In this document: piece by piece, positions 10,686-22,969 of the stretch | How the letters are laid out: every line of letters starts with the position of its first letter | Position numbering within the stretch: the stretch's first letter is position 1 | Origin: Saccharomycodes ludwigii | Taxonomy: Eukaryota > Ascomycota > Saccharomycetes > Saccharomycodales > Saccharomycodaceae | Direction: 5' to 3' | DNA length: 64,000 nucleotides | Assembly (NCBI RefSeq): GCF_020623625.1 | Contig: NC_060202.1 | Coordinates: forward strand, 762,501 to 826,500 | The notes under the pieces: generated by a model | Databases searched by the model: none | Told to the model about the DNA's origin: nothing | The model's input: only the letters and a program-made list of their open reading frames with translations | Program-made: the position numbers and the translations under genes

Positions 10686-11443
10686 TTATGAAAAATTTTG
10701 ACAGATTTTTTTTTTCTCCTTAAATGGAATGTGCTTAACAATGTAATTTTTGTATCTCATTCACTTTTTTAAATAAAATACATATAAAATTGTTTTAACG
10801 GAAAAACAAAAAATATTCAATTAAAGTGTATTAACATAAAGGTAAAATAGATAACCCATGTAAAAAAATTTTAAGCAATTTTTAATCATTTTTAAAAAAA
10901 GATATATGTATATATATAATAATAATTATATGTGTAAGTTTTTTAATAAGAAGTTACAGATTTTTATTTATATATATATATATATTTTTTGTGCTGGTTT
11001 CTAAAATGTTACCTCTGTTTAACATATAAGAATAATATATGTATTAACTATCATTGAACTTTTTGAGGTAGTATTTAATGATAATCCACGCCATTTTATT
11101 AGTGTCTCTCTTTTCAAAAAAAAAAAAAAAAACATGTAAAAAGTTACATCAAAAAAAAATAAAAAAAATTAAAGCGCGATATTTTTGGATACCATTTATA
11201 AAATATTATAAAGTATACAGATGCAGGCACACCAAATAAATTAATATTCAAAGCAACATTTAAATTTTTTTTATATTTTGTTTCCCAAATCATTTCCTTA
11301 AAAAATGGCGTAAAAAAAAAAAAATTTTTTTTAATAGTGGTATATATGTTGCTAATTTTACAAACACATAAAGTATATTTCCTTTCACCTACACAATTTA
11401 ATAATCTCTATAAATTAAAATATGCAATACCATCATTTTGTTA
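10686..11443. other. FAR1 upstream region and SSY5 3' region
   Basis: 758 bp, AT-rich. The part next to FAR1 should be its promoter. I looked for Ste12 pheromone-response elements (TGAAACA or its complement) and saw no perfect copy. TATA-like tracts are at 10905-10920 and 10970-10986. Confidence 0.45.
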
Positions 11444-14002
11444 TTATTTTTTCGTCTTGGAAAAAGTAGTATTACCTTCAAGTGGCGCAATATCCCACAA
11501 AACACCTGTTATAGTGTGTAGTCTATCTAAAATATCACAGATAGAACTAAATAAACCAAATTGTTTTTGTTCACCATCATACGAGTGTAGCATACCAACT
11601 ACACCTAAACCCAGCTTATTTTTACCCAACTTACTTAAAATCCAGGCACCTGAATCTCCGCCCGTAGCGAATAAAGGATTCGAAGTCGAGGCAATAACAA
11701 ATTCACTACTTTGAATTTTACCATTTGCCCAAAACACTAACTTACTGCCATTAATTCTGCCAGAGGTATAATTAGTCGTTGAGCCAATCTTAAAAACTTT
11801 CATACCTGACTGTAATCTCATTATTTTTTCAATAACTTCTAGATTTTTAAATCTCAAAGTGGCATCTGGCAAATTATTTAAATCGTCACCTAGATAGTTA
11901 TTGCCTTGGAATTTTGAATTTAATTTGATAATAGCAAAATCAGATAATTTATTTTCCACGATTGACCTTTCCCCCCAAACAACTTGACCAAATTTATTCT
12001 TTGCTTGTTCTTGCAACACACTTTCTACTCTTTGAGCTTCTTCTTCAAATGATCTTCTTTCAAGACTATCTTTAGCATATCTCAAAGCTTCTTCCATCAA
12101 TGTTTTTTTGTAAGAGGATTGCAATACTTTAGACGGGACACTGATATAGGGGTAATCTTGATTTTCAGCCAATACAACATGCGCACAGGTGATAGCAAAG
12201 GTGGAATCTGCAAAGGTAGCAAACTTTGTGTCAGTAGGATCAATCTGTGGGAATAAATAACCACCTAAAGTACCTGTTATTTTGGTGCTATCAAAGGTGG
12301 ACAGAGATAATGCAATTGGTGGCGAATATGGATCTGTAGGAACTCTATATGGTGGTCTAAAATATTGAACGGGCTGTGGTGATATCGGTGGATCCATATT
12401 AGTAGATGATGGCTGAGGAAAAATCGAGGTAGGCCGTTGAGCCATGTCTCCTCCAATAGCGCTGCATGGTTTGATATAATCTTTAACACAGTAAAAATGG
12501 ACGTCTGGGAATAGGGAATATAACCCTTTTATCATTTCAAAATGTTCTTGCTGCAAGTTAGGTAATCCAAACATAACAGTCAAAATCGTAGATTTCCTGT
12601 TTAAACCTCTGAGGACGGGCGCAATAAATGCACCATCCTGGTCTGATATTGAGGATGGATCACTTTTCGCTATTTCATCTATAATTTTGGATATTTTTTC
12701 CTTGTTGGGCCAATTGCAGTTATGATCAATACAAAAGTTTTTCATGCATGGTAGTAACAATTGATCTTCATATTCAACTTCGTCGGGATCTAATTCGTCA
12801 GAAAAACCATCTTCATTATCACTATTGTTATCTGTATAATTGATATTTATTTTCATCAAAAACTCAGTGAATTTCCTAATTAATATAGCTCTAGAATTGT
12901 TGTAAACATCAGAGGATAACAAATTATCAACAAAATGCAAAACAACCTTTATAATGCTCCTTACAGAACTGTTTTTAGCAATGGTGACCTTAAAGGGAAT
13001 AGAATTAGTATTGGGTAGAAACTTCTTTAAAAATTCAATGGCTTGTATGACAGCCTTGGATATGTTGGTAACGTTTTGGTGAACATCATCAATAACTGAC
13101 ACCAAATTTTCATTTAAAATACGCAATTCATTTTCCACTTGCTCAGCAGTCAAAGTTTGCTCAAACGAGCTTCTTCTTAATTGGGAGAGATATTGATCAT
13201 GGTGACCATGATGGTAACGGTGGGCTGCAAATGTTTCTTTAGAATCCAAATTATCAAACGGAGAACTACTAAGTGGGGGTTGTTTTTCATTTTTGTGTAA
13301 TTGGCTACCTTCCAAGTAAAGATTTTTATCATTATTATGGCGATCCTCATCATGATGTAGAGAAAAAGAGGAGTAGTTGTGTGACAAACTTTCAATATCG
13401 CGATCTTCCATTACTGGATTGAGTGAAATAGGCGCTATAACCCTTAATGGTTTACCCACGGTATCTGGATATAAACCATCCGAATCATCATATTCTTCAT
13501 CTTCTTCATTTATGGTCATGTTATTGAGTTTATGTTCCTTCTTGATATTAGTATCCAAGGATGTGCCCAAACCCATGCCAGAACCACCCCCACTATTATT
13601 GGTGTTGCTACCGCTCATACCTGAATATGATAAATCCGGATTATACTTCAGTTTTGCATTTTTACTACCTTTACTTCTAAAGCTCCCACTAAACATGGAT
13701 GAGCCACCTGTTCCATACGTTAGTTTACTTCTTGTAAATATGGAACTGGAAGCAATAGTTTTTTCTTCAGAAATGTCATCATTATCTTTTTCATTATCTT
13801 GGTATTTTGAGATATATTTTAGTTGTGCATGTTCTTCATAATCTTTTCTTTGTTGTTTTTTATTGTCCATTGTATTAGCATCATAGTTATGAGACTCGGA
13901 TTCAGAGATGCTATGTGTTTTATTGGAATTATTGTCGTTGCTATTATTAGAAGTGGTGTCTGCATTATTTTTCTTTTTTGATTTACCTAAACCAAATACC
14001 AT
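11444..14002 (-). CDS. SSY5: Ssy5 chymotrypsin-like protease of the SPS amino-acid sensor
   Basis: 852 residues (699 in S. cerevisiae). Ssy5 works with Ssy1 and Ptr3: external amino acids trigger release of its prodomain, and it then cuts the inhibitory N-terminus off Stp1 and Stp2, which induce permease genes. Conserved N-terminal motif SSIFTRSKLTYGTGGSS; prodomain with AFIAPVLRG, MFGLPNLQQEHFEMIKGLYS and VHFYCVKDYIK; then the serine-protease domain. The triad is visible: His in FAITCAHVVLAE (about residue 606), Asp in LSDFAIIKLNS (about 690) and Ser in GGDSGAWI (about 783). HSYDGEQKQFGLF near the end is also nearly identical to Ssy5. The extra length is low-complexity Asn/Ser/Gly in the N-terminal third. 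Neighbours FAR1 and FBP26 match the ancestral order. Confidence 0.97.
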   Translation of the reverse strand: MVFGLGKSKKKNNADTTSNNSNDNNSNKTHSISESESHNYDANTMDNKKQQRKDYEEHAQLKYISKYQDNEKDNDDISEEKTIASSSIFTRSKLTYGTGGSSMFSGSFRSKGSKNAKLKYNPDLSYSGMSGSNTNNSGGGSGMGLGTSLDTNIKKEHKLNNMTINEEDEEYDDSDGLYPDTVGKPLRVIAPISLNPVMEDRDIESLSHNYSSFSLHHDEDRHNNDKNLYLEGSQLHKNEKQPPLSSSPFDNLDSKETFAAHRYHHGHHDQYLSQLRRSSFEQTLTAEQVENELRILNENLVSVIDDVHQNVTNISKAVIQAIEFLKKFLPNTNSIPFKVTIAKNSSVRSIIKVVLHFVDNLLSSDVYNNSRAILIRKFTEFLMKININYTDNNSDNEDGFSDELDPDEVEYEDQLLLPCMKNFCIDHNCNWPNKEKISKIIDEIAKSDPSSISDQDGAFIAPVLRGLNRKSTILTVMFGLPNLQQEHFEMIKGLYSLFPDVHFYCVKDYIKPCSAIGGDMAQRPTSIFPQPSSTNMDPPISPQPVQYFRPPYRVPTDPYSPPIALSLSTFDSTKITGTLGGYLFPQIDPTDTKFATFADSTFAITCAHVVLAENQDYPYISVPSKVLQSSYKKTLMEEALRYAKDSLERRSFEEEAQRVESVLQEQAKNKFGQVVWGERSIVENKLSDFAIIKLNSKFQGNNYLGDDLNNLPDATLRFKNLEVIEKIMRLQSGMKVFKIGSTTNYTSGRINGSKLVFWANGKIQSSEFVIASTSNPLFATGGDSGAWILSKLGKNKLGLGVVGMLHSYDGEQKQFGLFSSICDILDRLHTITGVLWDIAPLEGNTTFSKTKK

Positions 14003-14031
14003 TGTTAATAGTTATCCAATAATAATTATTT

Positions 14032-14070
<39 letters not shown>

Positions 14071-14882
14071 TTTTTTTTTTTTTTTTTCTTTTTTTTGAAT
14101 AATAAAAAAAATTACAAGATTCAAAAGAAGAAGGTATTGTTACACATTAAGTTAAGTAAGAATAATAGGCTTTAAAAGAGCAAAAACGGACAAATGTTTT
14201 CAATATATATCTACGCTAACATAGAAGCTCAACCTGAATTTACTACTCCACGTAGCATGATAAAAGAAAAAGAAAAAGAAAGGCTTTTATTATCATTTTT
14301 TTTTTTTTTTTTTTTTTCACCCAATTTTTTTTAATATCCGAATTAAACATCCTATTTTATCCGAAGACCTAAAGCTTTCCGAACCACAGAGGGTAAGATT
14401 AACGAAATTTCAAATTTTTGTCCGTAAAGAGACAAGTGAAGCAAATTACCTCTCGATAAAGCATGTATTTACTTATTTATTTATTTATTTTTTTTTTTTT
14501 TTTTTCATTCAAATTTCATTCCCTATATATTTCAAAAACAAGATGTGGTGCCATTTTCTTTTGCCACAAGGGCCTATTTAAAGTGTATGATGATCTCTGG
14601 AAAAAAATTACTGGTCGTCTTATACTTGCCACATAAAAATTACCATAGACCAAGCTACTATGCAGAAAACTTCCATTAACAAAAGGAGCTTACATTCGCT
14701 GCGAACGTATTTGGATTAAGAATGGCCACCATGATAAAACAATATGCCACAAATATAAAATACAGCAAAATCACAAGAGGTAAAAAATATCATTTTTATG
14801 TACATCATTAAACGATATGTCTACTAATACATACAATAACATAATATATATATATAAAAGGGCTTACCGATAATGGTTCTAA
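14003..14882. other. SSY5 upstream region and FBP26 3' region
   Basis: 880 bp. It starts with a GCT trinucleotide run in the SSY5 leader, followed by T tracts and a TTTA repeat near 14472. No gene was recognised. Confidence 0.5.
14034..14063. repeat. (GCT)10 microsatellite
   Basis: Ten uninterrupted GCT units about 30 bp upstream of the SSY5 start codon, probably in its 5' leader, followed by a long T tract. Confidence 0.9.
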
Positions 14883-16223
14883 CTATAATGATGTCATTAA
14901 CAAGTTCCGGGTTTTGATATTGGTAGATTTATCATCTTCACCAACTTGACTAGTGCCCTTCTCTTTATAAGTACTAACAGCAGGAATATCAGCTTTAATT
15001 AAGGTTACTTTGGTACCATAAGCTCTTGGTTCCAATTTAATCAATGTGTGCAACGGAATGGCAACCCAAGGAGATTCTTCCTGTGGAACGTTCATAAAAT
15101 AGGCGTATATACAACGCAGAACAGCTTGGTGGGTGATAATCAAAATATTTTCCTGACGTTCCAGTTCCATAATAATAGGTTCCAATCTGATAACAACATC
15201 TCTATAAGATTCACCACCTCTATACCTGTATTCATACTTATTTTCATCCCTTGCTCTAAAATCTTCAGGAAACTCCTTTTCGATTTCCTCATAAGTCATT
15301 CCATCGCAGACCCCTGCGTCTAGCTCATCTAAGGCCTTCCATTGCAATTGCTTATATGGTAAATATTGTGCGGTCTCCTGTGTTCTAATCAAAGTAGATG
15401 TCCATACTGTCAAATCCACGTCCCCAGCATCTTGTTTAACTAGTTCAGGTAACTTTTCTGCATATTTCAGCCCACGAGGAGATAATGAGGAATCACCGCC
15501 AATTTTTTTCTCTAAATTATAAATAGACTCACCATGTCTTGATAAATAAATACATCTTGGTTTAATATGTAAATTCATCACATAAAATACAATTCTACTT
15601 TCCAAATATGATTGTATTTTATTGGCTATAACTTGTTGGGCAATATTAATTAATTTGGCAAAGGTCAAATCTTGATCATAAGTTTCATCCAAGGGCTCAT
15701 AGATCTTTTCATATTTTTTGATTCTATTTAAGAAATCTTTAGTGGCCACTTCAGGTTCAACACCTACATAGTCAGGGGAAGTAGTTTTAACTTCGGCTAT
15801 ATTTCTTAAAATTAAATCTTGATCATCACACCAACTTTCCAAAAACATTGGTTCAATTCTGTTTTGTCTGCACAGCTTTAAAACCCAATTCCTCCTTTCC
15901 CTAGTGGTATTGGTAGCATCTAGTATGGCAACTACACCATTTTCTTTATTAAACCAGTCCATCATGTCAGTTATTGCATTAGTCACTGCTAATTGTCTAA
16001 TTTTTAAACCTTCCTTATTGTTAGCATCAAAGAAATCTGCATTTGGTTGTTGAGTCGTTTCTCTTCTATAAGAACCTACGTTAAAACATTTGGCTTTAAT
16101 TAGTAACCATGACAAGTAACGGACTATCTTCTGAGATATAAACGATTTACCTCTTGCCGGTAAACCAACCATAACAACGCATATTCTTAGGTCTTGAACA
16201 TTACTAACGGTGTAAGGAGACAT
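14883..16223 (-). CDS. FBP26: Fructose-2,6-bisphosphatase (PFK2/FBPase2 family)
   Basis: 446 residues, close to the 452 of S. cerevisiae Fbp26. The family makes or breaks fructose-2,6-bisphosphate, the regulator of glycolysis and gluconeogenesis; Fbp26 acts mainly as the phosphatase. The kinase-like half has an intact P-loop GLPARGKS (residues 19-26). The phosphatase half has the catalytic histidine motif YLSRHGES (about 226-233), the second catalytic region RYRGGESYRDV, and LIITHQAVLRC. The intact RHG triad argues against Pfk26 and Pfk27, which carry altered phosphatase domains. It lies between SSY5 and VPS35 on the same strand, as in S. cerevisiae YJL155C. Confidence 0.96.
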   Translation of the reverse strand: MSPYTVSNVQDLRICVVMVGLPARGKSFISQKIVRYLSWLLIKAKCFNVGSYRRETTQQPNADFFDANNKEGLKIRQLAVTNAITDMMDWFNKENGVVAILDATNTTRERRNWVLKLCRQNRIEPMFLESWCDDQDLILRNIAEVKTTSPDYVGVEPEVATKDFLNRIKKYEKIYEPLDETYDQDLTFAKLINIAQQVIANKIQSYLESRIVFYVMNLHIKPRCIYLSRHGESIYNLEKKIGGDSSLSPRGLKYAEKLPELVKQDAGDVDLTVWTSTLIRTQETAQYLPYKQLQWKALDELDAGVCDGMTYEEIEKEFPEDFRARDENKYEYRYRGGESYRDVVIRLEPIIMELERQENILIITHQAVLRCIYAYFMNVPQEESPWVAIPLHTLIKLEPRAYGTKVTLIKADIPAVSTYKEKGTSQVGEDDKSTNIKTRNLLMTSL

Positions 16224-16861
16224 TTTTCTTTTTTTTTTTTTTGGTTATTCTGTGTCTAATATGTTTTTTATGCCAAATAATTTATAGATTAACTTATTTA
16301 TGTATTCTATTTCTATCCACATTTTTAAAACAGAGAAGCAAGAACAAGAGGAACAAGAAGAAGAAAGAAAATGTGGAGTTTATCGAATACTAAAAATAGA
16401 ATCTCTTTTCTTTGAAAAAAATTGATTTATAAAAAAGGTATAATTCTTCAACAATTTATGAATATTTTTACTCCAGAAAATCTAAAAAAAGGATCGATGG
16501 CAAAACAACCATTATTATTAAAGCAGCAGTTATTTTCGTTTTTCAATCACAGATACAAAGCTATAATAAGCGTAGTGCATAATTTAGGTTAATAACAACC
16601 CAACGCATAAACAAAAAAGGGTTGAGAAGCAAGTGATAAAAAGCGGGGAAAGGAGAAAAGGGGAAAAGAAAAAAAAAAAAAAAAAAGAACAACACAGCGG
16701 ATAATAAATACCCATATAAATTTTTTGTTTGTTACAAGGAGATCACAACACGGAAAATAATCTTGACTATATCCCTCTTTTACTCCCTAAGTTAAATATG
16801 TGACTTTATACCATACATAATATATATTTAACACAAAAAAATAAAAAACAAAATACAAATC
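16224..16861. other. FBP26 upstream region and VPS35 3' region
   Basis: 638 bp of AT-rich sequence with purine-rich tracts. No RNA gene or open frame was recognised. Confidence 0.5.
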
Positions 16862-18580
16862 TTATAATACAATCAACTTGAAACGATCGTCAACTTTTCT
16901 TTGATCTTTAATGTATAATAATGTCCTTTTGAAAAACTGTTCCGGTATCTTATTATAAGCCTTTTGAAATTGATTATCCTTCAATAATATGGTTAAATTA
17001 ACAACAGGCGGAGTATTTGAATTTGTAGAGGCGTTTACATTTTGATTCAAACTATTGTCAATTATAATAGAACCGTCAATACCAAAGTTTATATTACCAC
17101 AATACTTGTTAGTCTTACCGTTGGTGATGCTACTATGACCATCCACAGAGATGGCCCCATTATCTTCTACAATCGTAGCACCGCTTTTGGAAGAAGAAAG
17201 TGCCGAATTCGTACCAAAATAGCCAATATTTGATGTCAAGTTTTCTCTAGAAAATTGTTGTTGTGATCCCCCTCTTCCTTCTTCCATAGATTCTGTTTCT
17301 TCTTCTCCCTCTCTTTGTTGTTCCAATTCTTTTCTTTCTTCTTTCCTAGCAACACCATCTACAAAATCACCATTTCCTTCATATTCACTAATTTGTTTGC
17401 TTTCTCTTTCTAAATACTGTAAATTAGTCTTAATCAATGCGATCAAACCATTAATGTATTTAACGGTAATATGGGTAGATTCTCCGTGAATGAAATAATA
17501 TAAACAGACATTCAATATTTCGACCATCAATTCGCATCCAGAGACATTGTCCATGACCGAGTCTGCAACCCTCAACGATCTTTGCAAGCATTCCAATACC
17601 CTTTTGCCATCTCTATAAAAATTTTGTGTAACGCCTTCTTCTTCACCCAATGTTGGCAACTCCGTAGCCCACCACAAATGGGAACACGAATATACTGCCC
17701 TACATTGGTCTGGTTTTTGCAATAGTCTAGAACCATGTAATGTACATCTTGTAATTAGATTGTCGTAATAGGAGTTATTGGCGGTACCATTCTTGTTATA
17801 CAAGTTTCTTGATTTTTGTAGAGCTTGGGCCATATACAGTATACGCTGAGATTGTGTTTGGGAATCAGTCAAGGCATCTTCAAAAATTATAAAGGCCTGT
17901 GTGAAAAAATCATACGAAATTTCGTTTAACTTCAGCTGATCGGCCAATGCAGCGGTTTGAATATTTAATTTAAAGGCTAAATCGATGTTACTGTTATTAT
18001 TGTCACTAGACTGTTGTTGCTGGTTGTTTGGTCTATTCATCAATTCCCTTTCTTCATTAATATCGTTAACGCATCTGGCTATTGACTTAAACATTTGTTT
18101 CAATAACATTTGTTTGCCTTGATATTTTTCCATTTTATACAATTTCCTAATTAGCTTCCAATAGTTGGTGATTAAGGATGGAAAAATAGCAAAACTGATG
18201 CTATTAATGCTATTCCCGGAATTTTTGGCATTTATCCACAGATGTGTTGAAGTTAACAAATCATAATGTTCATCAATGGAGACATTATAAATTAAATGGA
18301 TGAGTTTAGCAATTTTCTCCAAGTTTATTGCATTACTTTTGTCCTCGATACTTAATATGGGTTCACATATCTGTAAAAATTGGTTTATTTCATTTTTTTC
18401 CGTAAGTCTAAATACATTTGGTTGTAGCTGGTTCAACTCAAATAATGCAGTCAAAATATCACAGCAAATTTCTAGCTTAATATCCTTATTTTTTAAACCT
18501 AGTAGAAAACAGCCATAATAATTACATTTAGTTATAATATTAAAAAATAAGTTCTCCTTCTTATCCACACAAAGCTTTCC

Positions 18581-18631
<51 letters not shown>

Positions 18632-19888
18632 TATAGCAGTGTACTTCGTAAATTTATTTAGCGATAACAATTGCTTGTACATCAAATTGTTTTCTTGACT
18701 TGAAGGATAATCTTTTTGTTTTTCTAGCATAAATTTAAACAAGCTATCAATATTACTAACATTGGTTGCGTCCCACGAAATTGTCAACTTTAATAAGGCA
18801 TTAACTAATAAAATAAATTCTTTTAAGGGCAAATCTGGTCTTTCTTCATCCAAAGTATTTAGATACTTCCAAAAAGTGAAAAACATACCAGTGCCTTTAT
18901 CATTATTCAGAATAGCAGCGGAAACATCGAACTCTCTTCCTTCATCATCACTTTCCCTGTTTTTATACCTGTTTAATCTTTCAATTAAACAAACTATAAT
19001 TTTACTAATTGCCGATTTAGGCGACAATTGCAAAGTACAATTTAAAAGTTGCTCTAGAGTCTTCAAATGTAATTCATCGGGGAAAACCTGAATTATAACA
19101 TCCAATAAATACTCTTGGGAAACCACATCTCTACAATGAATAACCTGTTCTAAAATACGTGGCAATATATTATTGGAATAAATATCAACATCCTTATCAG
19201 TAATCGTCTGCGACAATCTAACTAAATTAGCGCCAATTAAAACTTGCAATTCCTTACGCTCTCTAGTCCGCAAATCCCTTTCCCTTAAAGGTCCTTGGTG
19301 TTGTAACCTAACCCATAATTTATTCATTTCAATAAAGTTGGTTGTAATAAAGTCTATTTTAAACATCTTCAATTCACTTTCAGCGGCATTATCGTCAACG
19401 TTATCAAAAAACCATTTTGTTCTTTGCATCAAATAATAACGTAAAAACAAACCTCTGATCGGATGTTGTACACCACGACACATCTCAATCATATCCTTTA
19501 ATATTTCAATTTTAGGACTATTGGGAATGGTCAAAAAGGAGGCGCCTACAGTGATCATTAGATATAAACGTGGTAGAATATTACCTGCATATTGGACCAA
19601 TTCGTACAGATCAGTTAAATGATGTTTTTTTGGGTGATTATCTATTAGATATTGCGATAGAATGGTCATTGAATCATAGATCATGATGTATAGTTCATAA
19701 TATTGCTTTGGTGATAGATTTGGGTTTCTTAGCTCAGTCAACATTGCTGAGGTGTATTTAAATGCATCCATTAGCCTGGATTGAGTTAAGCATCTTTGCA
19801 TTAATATGGTTTGCTGTTTTATATTAAAAATAGCAGATTCCAGTTTATTAGAATAAGTGGTTACGTTGCTGTTACTAGCGGTGGTCAT
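16862..19888 (-). CDS. VPS35: Vps35 retromer core subunit
   Basis: 1008 residues (944 in S. cerevisiae). Vps35 is the alpha-solenoid backbone of retromer, which with Vps26 and Vps29 returns Vps10 and other cargo from endosomes to the Golgi. The N-terminal Vps26-binding region has the invariant PRLYLMITVG (about residues 109-118) and MCRGVQHPIRGLFLRYYL, the most conserved stretches of the family. A pure Asn tract sits near residues 420-435 and a Gln/Ser/Asn tract near 630. The C-terminal third has an acidic Glu/Gly-rich insertion (about 845-880), and the last helices (FQKAYNKIPEQFFKRTLLYI) should contact Vps29. It follows FBP26 as in YJL154C. INO1, the next gene in S. cerevisiae, is absent here. 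Confidence 0.97.
18583..18631. repeat. (ATT)n microsatellite coding poly-Asn in VPS35
   Basis: About 16 ATT units on the plus strand, read as AAT (Asn) on the coding strand. Length variation between strains would be likely. Confidence 0.9.
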
Positions 19889-21191
19889 ATTGTATTGTAC
19901 TATAACGTATCTCTTGATTTTATGTTTGGGGGACTTATATTAATAAGATTAAAAAAAAAAAAAAGTTACTATTGATATTGATAGGTTTCTTGGAAAAGAA
20001 AAGTGATAATTGGAAGTATATAGATTCTGTTACGATTTGAGTTAAATAAGAAAGGGGGAAAAAAAAGAAAAAAAAAAAAAAGAAAAACAAGGCATGAAGA
20101 AACAAAATTCCTTTTCAGATATATAAACATTATTTTTTTTTATAATTATTTTTTAATACTATATATAGTTTATTATCTTCTGTATCGACGAAATAGAATA
20201 GACAGAAGGCGAAGGGAGGGGAGAGGCATTTGCTTAAAGATTTAAAAACAAAAAAGAAAAAAAAAAAAAAAAAAATTAAATTAAATTAAATGCTTGTAAC
20301 CCGGTTACAAAGGTAGATTATAATAAAATAAATAGTTACAGTACAATTCTGTTTGATTCTATTATGATCAACTAATTTGGAAATTACATAAGGATCATTC
20401 CTACTATTTTGTATCGATGACCTATTGCACTTAATTTTCAGATATGCATATACTGTCAGGAAATAGGGTATTACCAAATAGCTGTAGGTTTTAATAGATC
20501 CAGAAAAGTATTAAAAAGAAAAAAATTGCAATCAAAAAATGTAAATATCATTATCACCAAAAATACTTGCACCGTATATAACGGAGGGGGGGGGGAAATC
20601 AAACAAACAAATTTAAAATTCTAGAATTTGAGCTATTCGTCATTTATTTTGCCTTTTTACTTATTGCCCTTTCATTTTTAATCACTCGTTTATTTATTTA
20701 TTTGTTTATTTATTTACTTTTTACAACACGATATTTTTTTTAGTTCCTTTCAGCATTATTAAATGAAGCATTATGTGACTTTGTTTTTCGGATCTGCCCC
20801 AAATAAGAAAATACGGAACGGGATAGAAAGCTCGCGTCTTTAGTATACGTTACTAATCAACCTTTGTATCTACGATAAATCCAGAACTTCTTTTGTTAGT
20901 AAGTTATATAATCCTCTATGATCGCTTACTAATTATATTATCTATAAAGGTTATGATAGATCTATCCTTTTGATAATTATTTTAAGTGTCATTATATATA
21001 TATAAATGAATTTTTGTAAAGACATCCATTTCGGTAGTTTTTTTTTTTTCTTTTCTTTTCTTTTAATATTTTTTTGTTTACTTTTCTTCAGACTCGAATT
21101 TTTATATTTTATTGGCTTATTATTAAAACTAATAGTATCAACAAAGGATATAAAACCAATAACTAGGAGGAAGAAAAAAAAATAATCAACA
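19889..21191. other. Divergent promoter region between VPS35 and CCP1
   Basis: 1.3 kb between divergent genes. It contains A tracts, a G9 run at 20584-20594 interrupted only by flanks, and TTTA repeats near 20690-20715. A stretch around 20755-20880 is less AT-rich. An 83-codon frame on the minus strand overlaps the CCP1 start and is very unlikely to be coding. The ancestral INO1 is not here. Confidence 0.5.
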
Positions 21192-22307
21192 ATGTCTGCC
21201 AATGCAATTAAATATATTATAAAAAAGAGCCAACCAGCTTCTTCTTCTTCTTCTTTTTATTCTAGAAGTCTTTTAAAAACATTTTTGTACTCTTCTGGCA
21301 CCGCAGCAATTACTTCTGCAGCTTATTACTACTATAATAATAACAACAACAACAACAACAACAACAAGAGACCTACTGGTAAATTTGGTTTGGGTGGTAC
21401 TGCTGTTGCCGCTGCCGCGTTTACTGCTTCCACTACAGACCATTTAGCTGCAAAAGAGGAAGATGATCATGATTATCAACAAGTTTATAATGCAATTGCT
21501 GAAAAGATCAGAGAAGAAGATGAATATGATAATTATATAGGATACATTCCGGTTTTGGTCCGTTTAGCTTGGCATTGTTCGGGTACCTATTCAAAGGATG
21601 ACCATAAGGGCGGTTCTTTCGGTGGTACCTACAGATTTCCTAAAGAAATGAACGATCCTTCGAATGCAGGCTTGCAAAATGCGTTTAAATTTATAATTCC
21701 AATTAAAGAAGAAAAATTCCCATGGATTTCATATGGGGATTTATTTACTCTTGGTGGTGTTGTTGGTATTCAAGAGGCTGGTGGGCCCAAAATTCCTTGG
21801 AGAAGTGGTAGAACTGATGAACCGGATAGGGATGTTCCAGATAATGGCAGATTACCTGATGCTAATACAGATTCCAATTATGTTCGTAACTTTTTTCATA
21901 GACTAAACTTTTTGGACGATAAAGAGATTGTTGCTGTATGTGGTGCTCATTGTTTGGGCAAGACCCATTATAAAAATTCAGGATATGAAGGTCCATGGGG
22001 TGCTGCCACTAATATATTTACTAACGAATTCTTTGTTAATTTGTTGAATGAAAATTGGAAGTTGGAAACTAATAAAATGGGTAACAAACAATACGACAGC
22101 GATAAGGGATACATGATGTTGCCAAGTGACATGGCGTTAGTACAAGATGATAAATTTCGTAAGATTGTAAAAGCTTTTGCTGATGACCAAGACTATTTTT
22201 TTAAAGTTTTTTCTGTTGGTTTTACTAAAATATTAGAAAATGGTATTGATTTTCCCAAGGAGAACAAACCACACTATTTTAAGACTTTGGATGAGCAAGA
22301 TTTGTGA
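21192..22307 (+). CDS. CCP1: Mitochondrial cytochrome c peroxidase
   Basis: 371 residues (361 in S. cerevisiae). It reduces hydrogen peroxide with electrons from cytochrome c in the mitochondrial intermembrane space. The N-terminal 85 residues are a bipartite import signal: a basic Ser-rich part, a hydrophobic patch ([12 protein letters not shown]), a run of ten Asn, and an Ala-rich second hydrophobic patch. The enzyme domain shows the distal triad Arg/Trp/His in VRLAWHCSG (His128), the proximal haem ligand His in [10 protein letters not shown] (about 251), the radical Trp in GPWGAATN, and the Asp that holds the proximal His in [13 protein letters not shown]17 follows on the same strand, as in the S. 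cerevisiae pair YKR066C/YKR065C. Confidence 0.97.
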   Translation: MSANAIKYIIKKSQPASSSSSFYSRSLLKTFLYSSGTAAITSAAYYYYNNNNNNNNNNKRPTGKFGLGGTAVAAAAFTASTTDHLAAKEEDDHDYQQVYNAIAEKIREEDEYDNYIGYIPVLVRLAWHCSGTYSKDDHKGGSFGGTYRFPKEMNDPSNAGLQNAFKFIIPIKEEKFPWISYGDLFTLGGVVGIQEAGGPKIPWRSGRTDEPDRDVPDNGRLPDANTDSNYVRNFFHRLNFLDDKEIVAVCGAHCLGKTHYKNSGYEGPWGAATNIFTNEFFVNLLNENWKLETNKMGNKQYDSDKGYMMLPSDMALVQDDKFRKIVKAFADDQDYFFKVFSVGFTKILENGIDFPKENKPHYFKTLDEQDL

Positions 22308-22586
22308 GTGGTTTAATATAAGGGAGCATATATAATTTTTACTTTTATTTCAGATTTTATCCCTACCATTATATGCCTATTTATTTATTTATTTATTTAT
22401 TTATTATACATCTTCTTATAACGTGACCGTACCTTTAATTATCTTATAGATTACAAATAACCAGGTAAAAAAAGAAAAGGATCTCCCAGCGTATAGAAAT
22501 TACACACAACAACGGCAGTTTTATACTGCAGTTAGTGGTAGTATCCTTTCACCTTAGAAAATGAGTAGAACTTAAATGATGGCTAT

Positions 22587-22618
<32 letters not shown>

Positions 22619-22969
22619 CATAGAAAAATGGAGAGTTTTTTTTTTTTTTTCCTTTTCAGTCTTCCCTTTTCCTTTTTCCCTTTTCAATTAGCTACTTTTT
22701 TAATTCTTCTGTTAGAATTGTCCATATTAATTTCTAAAGGCACATATAATTAGATTAACTTCTTGTTTAAGCAATTATTATAAACGGAATTGTCCATTAC
22801 TCTTTTTCTTTTTCCCTTTTTATTCTTTCTTTTTTCTTTTTTACAAGGACCACACTAATTATAATAATACAATTCCAAAAGAAAAAAAAAAAGAATTTAA
22901 ACTAAAACATACACACACATATATATATATATATCTATATTCAAATCTTATCCAATATTCATATAAATC
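22308..22969. other. CCP1 3' region and PAM17 promoter
   Basis: 662 bp with a TTTA repeat, an A29 run (22590-22618), T tracts and a CA/TA microsatellite just before PAM17. No gene was recognised. Confidence 0.5.

Noticed and set aside
10686-11443. Pheromone-response elements in the FAR1 promoter
   Set aside because: No perfect TGAAACA or complement was seen; only degenerate words, not enough to annotate.
20951-21202. 83-codon minus-strand frame starting inside CCP1
   Set aside because: Overlaps the CCP1 start, has a Phe/Lys-only composition from T/A tracts, and no homology.
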